From CAZWUK01 sp964636685 (GTDB lineage Bacteria; Bacillota; Clostridia; Christensenellales; CAG-138), in the NCBI GenBank assembly GCA_964636685.1, contig CAZWUK010000060.1, positions 1-13,312 on the forward strand: DNA of 13,312 bases, read 5' to 3'. A program made the position numbers and the translations under genes. The notes under the pieces were generated by a model, which saw only the letters and a list, made by a program, of their open reading frames with translations, did no database searches and was not told the DNA's origin. Position 1 is the first letter of the stretch; each line of letters opens with the position of its first letter. Below are positions 6,574 through 13,269 of the stretch, in pieces.

Positions 6574-7934
6574 GGTTTCCTCCCGCAGGCATAGGCGGCG
6601 TTGAGTACGGTATATTCGTCCGTAAGCCGCTTTGCAATGGAGTAGGAGTTGACAAGCGGATGCAACATCAGGGCGTCAATCGCATCGTCTCGACTGCCGG
6701 AGAGAATCGCGCGCGCAGCCGTTCGCTCATAGGCTTTCATACGCCGGATCCATTCCGCTTCACGCGGATGCAGCCGCGGGAACGCATGCGCTTGACATCC
6801 GTCACGCGATACCGTGCAGGTTGCTTCGATGACGTCCTCCGGTTCCAGAGCCGCGATTGCGTTTCCATTCGGCACGCATAGGATCATATCGCCCGGCACG
6901 CCGGAATTGATGATTTCGATATAGCGCATCGCAACGCCGGCATAGCCGCCGTCATCGGGCGCATTGATTGAAAAACTCCACTGCTGATCCCGCTTAATTC
7001 CGGTTTCCGCCGCCATGTAGTTGTTTTCGCGCTCGCCATACCAGCGCTTAAAGACCTGAAGCCGATCGTCAAAGCTGTCGTTTTCCATGCGCAAAAGCTC
7101 GTTTGTCATGTTGCTGTTGACACGCTGAATCAGTTGTGCGCGCGTTTCCGAACAATTCTGGAGGTTCTTCAAAGCCCGCTCCGGGTAATAGTAATAATTC
7201 AGATATTCGTTGGGAATCAATTGTATTCTTTGCAGCAGCTCGGGATCAAAATAGCGCATGTCGGTGCGCGCATAAGCGCTGCGGTCCGAAATCAACTGCG
7301 GCAGCAGCTCCCGACCGTCATATTGAATACTCTGAAACCAGGAGAAGTGATTCAACCCGAATAGCTCCGCCTTCATGTGGGCTGCATCCAAATTCAGATG
7401 ATTCGCAAACTGACGGAGCATTCCGCTGGGGGCGTCGCAAATGCCGTAGGCAAACCGAACGCCGGCTTGATAAAGCGCTTGACTCACAAGCCCGGCCGGA
7501 TTTGTAAAATTAAAAAGCTTTGCGCCGGGACGGGCGTATTTCTCAATCAAGCCGCAATACTTCAGCAATTCCGGGATTGAGCGCATCGCAAAGGAAAAAC
7601 CCGCTGCGCCGGTCGTTTCCTGTCCCAAAACGCCCGCGCGAAGCGCGATCATTTCGTCCTCTACGCGCATCGCGTCGCCCCCGGCGCGAATGGTCGTAAT
7701 AATATAGTCCGCATCTCGAACGGCCTCGACGGGATCGGTCGTCAGGGTGCAGCAAAGCTCCGGCGTGAGTTTTTCGACCGTCTCTTTGGCAAGACGACCG
7801 TAGATCTTGAGCTTTGTCGCGTCGTTGTCCATCAAGGAAAGCTGCGTAATTCCAAGGTCGCGTGCCCGCTGCGCGATTGTTTTTGCGAGAAAAATCGATC
7901 GAACGCCACCGCCGCCGATAATTGCCAGTTTCAT
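6570..7934 (-). CDS. Family 4 glycoside hydrolase, 6-phospho-beta-glucosidase-like
   Basis: GH4 enzymes cleave glycosides by an NAD+- and metal-dependent oxidation-elimination route and commonly act on 6-phosphosugars. The 454-residue length fits. Visible are the Rossmann start KLAIIGGGGVRS (residues 2-13), GQETTGAAGFSFAMR (104-118), FTNPAGL (143-149), the metal-ligand cysteine in YGICDAPSG (Cys166), the metal-ligand histidine in GLNHFSW (His196), and NEYLNYYYY (242-250), which contains the likely catalytic tyrosine. The last motif and the GICDAPSG wording resemble LicH/CelF/BglT-type phospho-beta-glucosidases more than MelA alpha-galactosidases. AAGGAG lies 7 bases before the start. The gene follows the MBL gene by 19 bases and overlaps the kinase by 4. 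The odd point is that the operon imports through an ABC system, which gives unphosphorylated sugar. Exact substrate is unknown. Confidence 0.9.
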   Translation of the reverse strand: MKLAIIGGGGVRSIFLAKTIAQRARDLGITQLSLMDNDATKLKIYGRLAKETVEKLTPELCCTLTTDPVEAVRDADYIITTIRAGGDAMRVEDEMIALRAGVLGQETTGAAGFSFAMRSIPELLKYCGLIEKYARPGAKLFNFTNPAGLVSQALYQAGVRFAYGICDAPSGMLRQFANHLNLDAAHMKAELFGLNHFSWFQSIQYDGRELLPQLISDRSAYARTDMRYFDPELLQRIQLIPNEYLNYYYYPERALKNLQNCSETRAQLIQRVNSNMTNELLRMENDSFDDRLQVFKRWYGERENNYMAAETGIKRDQQWSFSINAPDDGGYAGVAMRYIEIINSGVPGDMILCVPNGNAIAALEPEDVIEATCTVSRDGCQAHAFPRLHPREAEWIRRMKAYERTAARAILSGSRDDAIDALMLHPLVNSYSIAKRLTDEYTVLNAAYACGRKP

Positions 7935-7953
7935 AGTCTTGCTCCTTTTTGAA

Positions 7954-8712
7954 CTATTCTATCACGTACCGCTCGCCTTCGCGCGGTATATGCACTTTTT
8001 TTTGCGTTGCCGTATCCAGCGTTTGCAACAATTCCGCCTGATGCCCGACTGTCCAGAAGGCATTTTCCGGCGTGACGGCGAACGTGCCGAAGTGCTGGAT
8101 AAAGATGTCGGCGGGATGCAGCAGCTCAATCAGCGTTTTGGATTGCGCAATATAAGTGTTGTGCTCCGTCGGAGAGATAAACAGCACATCGACGTCTCCA
8201 AGCTGCTCTTGATGCTCCTGCAACAGAACGGTATCTCCCGGCTGATAGATTCTCCGCCCGCATAGGGTAAAGAGATAGCCGCAGTCGTTGGTGGAGGCGC
8301 CTTCATAGATGCTTCCGCCGATGTGACCATGGATCGCGCGTACCGTCTCTACGGTCATGCTCTCGATCCGGAGCGTTTGGCGCGGCTGCACAGCGATGAT
8401 GCGCGTTTGTGGAATTCCCAATGCGCGCGCCTTTTGCAGGCAACTGAGCGGTACGACAAATTTACAGGGAGAGTGCTCCAGAAGATAGGTGCATGTACCC
8501 TCGTGAAAATGGTCGGAGTGTTCGTGCGTCAGAAAAATAGCGTCCAATGCCGGCGCAAACTGCTCGATTGCCACGCTGGATTTTCGAATGCGGATCGGGT
8601 CGTCCAAAATCAGATCCGTCGCAATACAAATCCCGTCGCCGCAGATGATCCAGCCGTTATTGCCGGCCCATATCAGTTCCAGTCCTGTTTGTTTGTTTCT
8701 TGTTTGTTCCAT
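7954..8712 (-). CDS. UlaG-like metallo-beta-lactamase-fold hydrolase
   Basis: This 252-residue MBL-fold protein has a full set of likely metal ligands: THEHSDHF gives His63, His65, Asp67 and His68; HGH near 128-130 gives another histidine; Asp160 sits in QPGDT; and His207 in IQHFGT. The overall pattern (ATDLILDDP near the start, then HxHxDH, then GDT) is that of the UlaG / L-ascorbate-6-phosphate lactonase-like branch, which opens sugar lactones or cleaves phosphoesters. No signal peptide is present, so it acts in the cytoplasm. Its place between transporter and glycosidase genes suggests processing of the imported compound or an intermediate, perhaps a lactone; that is inference. The ribosome site is weak (CAGG about 12 bases upstream), which may lower its yield compared with its neighbours. 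It starts 26 bases after the permease stop. Confidence 0.85.
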   Translation of the reverse strand: MEQTRNKQTGLELIWAGNNGWIICGDGICIATDLILDDPIRIRKSSVAIEQFAPALDAIFLTHEHSDHFHEGTCTYLLEHSPCKFVVPLSCLQKARALGIPQTRIIAVQPRQTLRIESMTVETVRAIHGHIGGSIYEGASTNDCGYLFTLCGRRIYQPGDTVLLQEHQEQLGDVDVLFISPTEHNTYIAQSKTLIELLHPADIFIQHFGTFAVTPENAFWTVGHQAELLQTLDTATQKKVHIPREGERYVIE

Positions 8713-8738
8713 CGTTATTCAACCTGTCTTTTTGTATA

Positions 8739-9572
8739 TTATCCTTTTACTGCTCCGGACATGATTCCCTTTATCATTTTCTTTTGCGCGGCAAGATAGA
8801 AGATGAAGACGGGCACAATACCGATTGTCAACGCCGCCAGAGACAGATTCCATTTCGTGCCATACTGAGAAAAATAGGAATAGTAACCGATTGCGATTGT
8901 TTTATAGTTACCGCCGCCGAGCATAATGTACGGCATCAAAAAGTCATTGAATATCCAGAATACATTCAGTATGACGATTGTCATCGTAATTGGCTGCATC
9001 AGCGGGAAAACGATCTTGAAGAACGTTTTGATAAAGCCGCAGCCATCGATGCGGGCTGCTTCCTCCAGATCAAAGGGCATGGATTTCATGAATCCGTGGT
9101 AAAGAAATAGCGGAAACGGCAATCCCAACCCCCAATAGACGAGGATAATTCCCCAGAGACTGTTCATCAGCTTTAATTTGCCGGCCACCTGCACAAGCGG
9201 GATCATCATCGTTTGAAACGGGATGACAATGGCGGCTGTAATGACCAGAAAAACAAATTTTGTCAACCGTGTTTTCTGGCGGAGAATGCAATAGGCCGCC
9301 GTTGAGCTGAACAGGACAATACCGCCGACGCTTGCAACCGTAATGATAAAGGTGTTGCGAAACAGACTCGGATAGTTTACCTGATTCCAAACGGTAATGA
9401 AGTTGTCCAGCGACCAATGCTCCGGGAGCGCGGCGGTGGAGATCATGACCTCCGGCAGCGTCTTGAAGCTGTTGATGACTGTTAAAAACAGCGGATATGC
9501 AAAGATCGCCGCAATCAGTATCATGAATACTTCAAAAAGAAACGTTGAAAGCTTATAATGCTTTTGAATCAT
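8739..9572 (-). CDS. CUT1-type sugar ABC transporter permease, MalG/UgpE-like
   Basis: This is the second of the two inner-membrane permeases that form the sugar channel. The 277-residue length and about six hydrophobic segments fit the MalG group, starting with FEVFMILIAAIFAYPLFL at residues 13-30. The cytoplasmic EAA loop that docks on the ATPase is clear at residues 168-190 (DLEEAARIDGCGF, ending FKIVFPL). The start ATG overlaps the stop of the upstream permease as TAATG, with GAGG 10 bases upstream, so the two subunits are translationally coupled, as expected for a 1:1 heterodimer. No nucleotide-binding subunit gene lies nearby, so it must use an ATPase encoded elsewhere, as with MsmK-type shared ATPases of Firmicutes. 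The transported sugar cannot be read from the sequence. Confidence 0.94.
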   Translation of the reverse strand: MIQKHYKLSTFLFEVFMILIAAIFAYPLFLTVINSFKTLPEVMISTAALPEHWSLDNFITVWNQVNYPSLFRNTFIITVASVGGIVLFSSTAAYCILRQKTRLTKFVFLVITAAIVIPFQTMMIPLVQVAGKLKLMNSLWGIILVYWGLGLPFPLFLYHGFMKSMPFDLEEAARIDGCGFIKTFFKIVFPLMQPITMTIVILNVFWIFNDFLMPYIMLGGGNYKTIAIGYYSYFSQYGTKWNLSLAALTIGIVPVFIFYLAAQKKMIKGIMSGAVKG

Positions 9573-10492
9573 TACATGTCAACCTCGCGTTTCTTCATAA
9601 TATAAATCTGTGTCAGCGTCAGCGTGGCGATCAATATGAAAAACACCAGACCTTTTGCCGAACCGTAGCCGTAGTGCCGGTTGTTGAAGGCTTCGTAGTA
9701 GATATGCAGCCCGATGGATTCGGTGGAGCCGAACGGCCCGCCCTTTGTCAGCGCAAGGTTTAGGTCAAACATCTTAAAGGTCGTTACCAGTGCAAGAAAT
9801 ACGTTTGCTGTGATCGAGGGCGCGACCATCGGCAGTATGATCTTGCGCAAACGGACAAATCCGCTGGCGCCGTCGAGCTGTGCCGACTCCAGAATACTGT
9901 CCGGAACACCCTGCAGCGCGGCGATATAGATAACCATCAAATAGCCGGAGAAGTACCACGTGAATACCGTGACCAGCGCGGCATAGGACAGGTCTGCTCT
10001 GCTCAACCATTTTATGGTGAATAGTTCTATGCCAGTCCATTGGCCTATCTGCGGGAAAACGTAGCTGAATATGAATTGCCAGATATAACCCAAAATGAGC
10101 GTGCCGATGACTTGCGGCAAAAAGAACATGGAGCGCAGCAGATTTCGGGTTTTCAAGTTGCCGCACATGATATATGCCAGCGTGAAGCCGATGATATTGA
10201 CGAGAATCGTGCTGGCAAAGACGAATTTCAACGTGAACAGAAAGCTGTTGAGATACGCTTTGTCCTGAAAGATCGCCTTAAAATTGTCAAGCCCTACAAA
10301 TTCCATCGTGCTGCTGATACCGTTCCATTTATAAAAGGAAAGGTTAATGGCCTGACCGAACGGCAGCACATAGGACAAAATAAAAAAAACGACTGCGGGC
10401 AGGAGGAACAGGGCATACATCAAATACCGTTCCTTTCGTTTTTCAAAACGATAAGACCCGAAGGATCGTTTTTCTGCTTTTTTGATTGTCAT
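9572..10492 (-). CDS. CUT1-type sugar ABC transporter permease, MalF/UgpA-like
   Basis: This is the first permease of the heterodimer, 306 residues, with a basic cytoplasmic N-terminus (about 22 residues rich in Lys and Arg) followed by the first membrane span LMYALFLLPAVVFFILS. About six spans are visible. The EAA loop is near residues 191-221 (LQGVPDSILESAQLDGAS, ending KIILP), and the LTKGGPFGST motif typical of MalF/UgpA/MsmF proteins is near residues 248-257. The start at 10492 has AGGAGG 8 bases upstream. It is separated from the binding-protein gene by 68 bases that hold a 12-bp hairpin, and overlaps the next permease by one base. Subunit role is secure; substrate is not. Confidence 0.94.
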   Translation of the reverse strand: MTIKKAEKRSFGSYRFEKRKERYLMYALFLLPAVVFFILSYVLPFGQAINLSFYKWNGISSTMEFVGLDNFKAIFQDKAYLNSFLFTLKFVFASTILVNIIGFTLAYIMCGNLKTRNLLRSMFFLPQVIGTLILGYIWQFIFSYVFPQIGQWTGIELFTIKWLSRADLSYAALVTVFTWYFSGYLMVIYIAALQGVPDSILESAQLDGASGFVRLRKIILPMVAPSITANVFLALVTTFKMFDLNLALTKGGPFGSTESIGLHIYYEAFNNRHYGYGSAKGLVFFILIATLTLTQIYIMKKREVDM

Positions 10493-10515
10493 CCGCGTAT
10501 CCTCCTACATCATTC

Positions 10516-10547
10516 ATGCTGCTGCACGCAAGACCGTGCAGCAGCAT
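10516..10547 (-). other. Intercistronic RNA hairpin between binding-protein and permease genes
   Basis: A perfect 12-bp inverted repeat (ATGCTGCTGCAC at 10516-10527, GTGCAGCAGCAT at 10536-10547) has an 8-base loop. No T-run follows on the minus strand, so it is a poor intrinsic terminator. It begins 13 bases after the binding-protein stop and lies upstream of the permease ribosome site. Such hairpins after binding-protein genes, as between malE and malF, commonly protect the upstream RNA from 3' exonucleases and give more binding protein than permease. That role is inferred here. Confidence 0.8.
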
Positions 10548-10560
10548 AGTATCGCTTGGT

Positions 10561-11853
10561 TTAGTTCATCAAATCGAGCCAGGTCTGGTTCATTTCGGTC
10601 ATACATTCCTCACGGGTAAGCTGACCGTCGATGTATTTCTGCAGCGAAATGCCAAACTTATCCGGCGTACCGGAGGGCCAGAGGAGGAATGACCACGGGA
10701 TCGTCATGCCGTCGGCGGAGTATTGCAGCGTTTTCTTGTCGAGCGGGCTGGCGTCATCGCCTACCGCAACGCTTGCAAACGGCGGGAGAACCTTCAGCGT
10801 TTCCAGATAGTAGCGCGATGCGTTTTCGTGCAGCCAGTTCAGATAGGCCTTGGCAGCTTCGACATTTCCGTTTTTGTTGACGACAAAGTACCCGGGAACA
10901 TCTACCGGCAGCTTTGCGTCCGCCGGATCTTCGCTCATGGGAACGGCGAACATATCGATCTCAAAATCCGCTCCCATGTCCTTGAACATGTTCCAGAACC
11001 AGATGCCGTCTTGGAACATTGCCACGTCGCCGGCGACAAAAGCTGCGGCGTTGGCGTCATAGTCGATCGCAACAGAATCTTTTCCTGCGCCGTATTCCAG
11101 CGTGAGGTCAAAGGCGTCAAAGAAACCGTTCATGTATTTGCCTTGACCGATCGTCGCGGCGCCGGTATTGATGTTTTCGCAGAAGGCGGCCGGATCGCTC
11201 TCCAGCGCAAACGGCATGCTGAACAGATGCTGTCCAAAGCGCCACGTGTCCTTGTAAGCCTCTCCAAACGGTTTGATTCCGGCTGCGACCAGTTTGCCGC
11301 AGACTTCCTTGAGCTGTGAAACCGTCTTGGGCTCCTCGGTGATGCCGGCCTTTTCAAACAGGGATTTGTTGTAAATAAACCCGTAGGACTCAATTGCCAT
11401 CGGGAAGCCGTAAACCTCTCCGTCAATGCTGATGCCCGGTTTTACGGCGTCATACAGGTCGGAAACCCAAGGCTCGTTATTCAGGTTCTCCGCATATTCC
11501 TTCATGTCGTAAAAATCGACATAACCGCGGACGGCAAAGATGTCGGGGGCGGATCCGAAAGCAAACCTTGCCTGGCGGATCATCTGGAAATCGTTTACGA
11601 CTTCAACCTCCACGGTGACGCCGGGCGTTGCATCGGAATAGTCCTTTGCCAGCGCCACCAGATCCTCCGCGGCGTTTACCTTGAAGTCCAGAACCTTTAA
11701 AACGATCTCTTCGCTGTCGCCGGCGGATTCCTGCGCGGGTTGCGACGAATCGCCGCTGGACGTGTCGTTTGTCGGGGCGGTGGTGGCGCAGCCTGCCATG
11801 AAAGCTGTCAGCATCGCCAGAACGAGTGCCATACTTACTAACCGTTTTTTCAT
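10561..11853 (-). CDS. Extracellular sugar-binding lipoprotein of a CUT1 ABC transporter
   Basis: This 430-residue solute-binding protein (family 1, MalE/UgpB-like) captures the sugar outside the cell and passes it to the two permeases. The signal peptide is seen as MKKR, a hydrophobic stretch, and a lipobox FMAGC with the lipid-attached Cys22. A Ser/Thr/Glu-rich low-complexity linker follows to about residue 48. The mature domain starts EEIVLKVLDFKVN and contains GSAPDIFAVRGYVDFYDM and VAGDVAMFQDGIWFWNM, typical of this family. Aromatic-rich stretches agree with sugar binding. AAGGAG lies 9 bases before the start, and the 20-bp palindromic operator ends 21 bases before it. It is the first structural gene of the operon after the repressor. 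The ligand (oligosaccharide, glycoside or polyol phosphate diester) cannot be told. Confidence 0.93.
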   Translation of the reverse strand: MKKRLVSMALVLAMLTAFMAGCATTAPTNDTSSGDSSQPAQESAGDSEEIVLKVLDFKVNAAEDLVALAKDYSDATPGVTVEVEVVNDFQMIRQARFAFGSAPDIFAVRGYVDFYDMKEYAENLNNEPWVSDLYDAVKPGISIDGEVYGFPMAIESYGFIYNKSLFEKAGITEEPKTVSQLKEVCGKLVAAGIKPFGEAYKDTWRFGQHLFSMPFALESDPAAFCENINTGAATIGQGKYMNGFFDAFDLTLEYGAGKDSVAIDYDANAAAFVAGDVAMFQDGIWFWNMFKDMGADFEIDMFAVPMSEDPADAKLPVDVPGYFVVNKNGNVEAAKAYLNWLHENASRYYLETLKVLPPFASVAVGDDASPLDKKTLQYSADGMTIPWSFLLWPSGTPDKFGISLQKYIDGQLTREECMTEMNQTWLDLMN

Positions 11854-11874
11854 TTTCTTCTCTCCTTTATATTA

Positions 11875-11894
11875 GCGAGAAAACGTTTTCTCGC
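11875..11894. promoter_or_regulatory. Perfect palindromic LacI-family operator (O1)
   Basis: GCGAGAAAACGTTTTCTCGC is a perfect 20-bp palindrome centred on CpG, the usual form for LacI-family sites where the hinge-helix leucine inserts at the centre. It lies between the repressor gene and the binding-protein gene, 21 bases before the latter's start codon. A diverged copy lies in front of the repressor gene. The core also fits the CcpA cre pattern closely, so binding by CcpA is possible as well. Confidence 0.88.
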
Positions 11895-11921
11895 AGGATA
11901 CGAATTTTTGCTGCCTGCAAA
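11895..11921 (-). promoter_or_regulatory. Weak candidate promoter for the transporter operon
   Basis: On the minus strand TTTGCA (11921-11916) and TATCCT (11900-11895) could serve as -35 and -10. The spacing is only 15 bases and each matches 4 of 6 consensus positions. Transcription would start inside operator O1, which fits repression. TAATAT just after O1 looks more like a -10, but RNA from it would start within the ribosome site. Read-through from the repressor promoter is the alternative. Confidence 0.3.
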
Positions 11922-11933
11922 CGCGGTGCAGCG

Positions 11934-12926
11934 CTAGATTGATTTCACGCTATCTCGTTGTATGATGGAATGATTTAAAATGATTCCCTGCTGGTTGTCT
12001 TCCTGCTGGATTAAGGATACTAGCAGCGCCGCCGCGCCTCTCCCAATCTCCTCGATGGGCTGCCGTACCGTGGTAAGCGTGGGGCGCACGAAGGAAGCAA
12101 GGCGAATATCGTCAAATCCCATGACGGAAATCGTGCCGGGAACGTCTTTTCCGGCGTCATGAATGGCATTGATGGCGCCGACCGCCATTTCATCGCTTGC
12201 CAGAAAAATCGCGGTGAGGTCGGGCTTTTCGAGCATCAACTTCTGTGTGGCCTGATAGCCGCTGAGATAACTGTAATCGCCCTGGGCAATGTAGCTCTCA
12301 TCCTGCGGCATCCCGTTTTCGCGTAAAGCGTCCAGATAACCGTCCAGCCGAAGCCTTCCGGCGGATTCCCCGGCCCCGCAGACGAATCCGATATGTCTGT
12401 GACCGTTTTTTATCAGAAATGAAGTCGCGTCAAATGCAGCTTTTTGGTTATCGATCCCAATGAAGGGCAGCAGATCGTTGGACTTAACGCCCGTGAGCAC
12501 AAGCGGGACATGGACACGCTCGCGTATAGTTCTCATTTCCTCCGCGGTGTTTTCGTGCAGAAGGAGAATGCCGTCGACGTGTCTTCCAAGCAGGGTATCG
12601 ATACATCTGTTCTCGCGCTGAAAATCCTGATAGATATTGACCACCAGAACATCGAAACCAAGCGCTGCGGCCTTTTTTTCAATGCCAATCAGCATCTGCG
12701 TATGGAATTCATCCGATACGTTTGGAACAACGACGCCAATCAAGTTTGTACGGTTGCACACAAGGCTTCGGGCGATCGAATTTGGCTCATAATGATATTT
12801 TTCGACAACGGAAAGAACTCGTTTTCGCATCTCGTCATTCACCTTGCAATTGCCGTTCATGACCCGTGAAACGGTTGAGATCGAAACGCCGGCTTGACGC
12901 GCAATGAATTTAATATTGATTGGCAT
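11934..12926 (-). CDS. LacI-family transcriptional repressor
   Basis: This 330-residue regulator has the LacI DNA-binding domain at its N-terminus: helix-turn-helix IKFIARQAGVSISTVSRVMN (residues 5-24) and hinge helix PNSIARSLV (48-56), with Leu55 as the expected minor-groove wedge. A periplasmic-binding-protein-like effector domain follows (LIGVVVPNVSDEFH at 62-75, FDDIRL and TTVRQPIEEIGRGAA near the end). It likely represses the transporter-catabolic operon downstream on the same strand and is induced by the imported sugar or its product. The ATG at 12926 places the HTH at the normal distance. Its ribosome site is weak (AAGAAG, 7 bases upstream), which fits a low-abundance regulator. An operator-like sequence lies inside its own promoter, so autoregulation is probable. 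The effector is unknown. Confidence 0.95.
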   Translation of the reverse strand: MPINIKFIARQAGVSISTVSRVMNGNCKVNDEMRKRVLSVVEKYHYEPNSIARSLVCNRTNLIGVVVPNVSDEFHTQMLIGIEKKAAALGFDVLVVNIYQDFQRENRCIDTLLGRHVDGILLLHENTAEEMRTIRERVHVPLVLTGVKSNDLLPFIGIDNQKAAFDATSFLIKNGHRHIGFVCGAGESAGRLRLDGYLDALRENGMPQDESYIAQGDYSYLSGYQATQKLMLEKPDLTAIFLASDEMAVGAINAIHDAGKDVPGTISVMGFDDIRLASFVRPTLTTVRQPIEEIGRGAAALLVSLIQQEDNQQGIILNHSIIQRDSVKSI

Positions 12927-12959
12927 CGTCTGACTTCTTTCTGCTTGCTTGATACCTTC

Positions 12960-12987
12960 ATCTTACGAGAAAACATTTTCTTGTCAA
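12960..12987 (-). promoter_or_regulatory. Promoter of the LacI-family regulator gene
   Basis: The minus strand has a perfect -35 TTGACA (12987-12982) and a -10 TAAGAT (12965-12960), 4 of 6 matches, with a 16-base spacer. The predicted start of RNA is about 27 bases before the regulator's ATG. The spacer is filled by the second operator, so repressor and RNA polymerase would compete directly. Confidence 0.75.
12965..12984. promoter_or_regulatory. Diverged LacI-family operator (O2) inside the regulator promoter
   Basis: ACGAGAAAACATTTTCTTGT matches the perfect operator O1 at 16 of 20 positions when aligned centre to centre. The central CpG is changed to CpA and one arm is degraded, so it is probably a weaker site. 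It covers the spacer between -35 and -10 of the regulator promoter, which suggests negative autoregulation. Confidence 0.75.
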
Positions 12988-13017
12988 TAAAATTCTTTTT
13001 CAATTGCTGCAAAATTT

Positions 13018-13269
13018 ATGAGAACGCGGCATTCGAGCGCCGTTGCAGACGATTGGCAGGTCGATATTGACAAGCCGTTTGATGTTGGCGGGGCAGAGCT
13101 TCAGTATCCCGGCGATCCGGCAGACACAGCGCGCGAGGTCTGCAACTGCCGGTGCTCAAGGCGCGATGTTGTCGGCGGGTTCGACTTTGTGATTTTTCGG
13201 GATGCTTTTCCAAACCTAAAAGCAATAAAAAAGCCCCTGAATCAGGGACTTTTTAAGTGGTCTGGGTGA
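13018..13269 (+). pseudogene. Remnant of phage head-morphogenesis protein (SPP1 gp7 / Mu gpF type)
   Basis: The first ~46 residues of this frame resemble the C-terminal end of phage minor head proteins: RTRHSSAV, then DIDKPFDVGGAELQYPGDP and EVCNCRC. These correspond to the family pattern of R-x-x-H, a PFxVGG-like segment, YPGDP and the final N-C-R-C. Full proteins are several hundred residues, so only the end of the gene is present. There is no ribosome binding site before the ATG (AAAATTT). The frame then runs through the tRNA terminator and stops inside the tRNA gene, which shows it is not a functional gene. It lies next to tRNA-Pro, a common kind of site for integrated elements, and no other phage gene is visible. 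The match is from recognised motif order, not from an alignment. Confidence 0.65.
13227..13254 (-). terminator. Terminator downstream of tRNA-Pro
   Basis: On the minus strand AAAAAGTCCCTG pairs with CAGGGGCTTTTTT around a 3-base loop, with one T-G pair, and ends in six T residues. It starts 4 bases after the encoded CCA end of the tRNA. The symmetrical A and T runs also allow plus-strand termination. Confidence 0.85.

Noticed and set aside
6570..7934. Assignment of the GH4 gene as an alpha-galactosidase (MelA)
   Set aside because: ABC context would suit MelA, but the GICDAPSG and NEYLNYYYY motifs look closer to the phospho-beta-glucosidase branch. Without an alignment this is a preference, not a proof.
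8685..8712. Short ACAAAC-type repeat at the start of the MBL gene
   Set aside because: It consists of two imperfect units within coding sequence, too few to act as a repeat element or phase-variable tract.
13016..13225. 69-residue open frame on the minus strand beside the tRNA
   Set aside because: It is the complement of the phage-like fragment, has no ribosome site and no recognisable domain.
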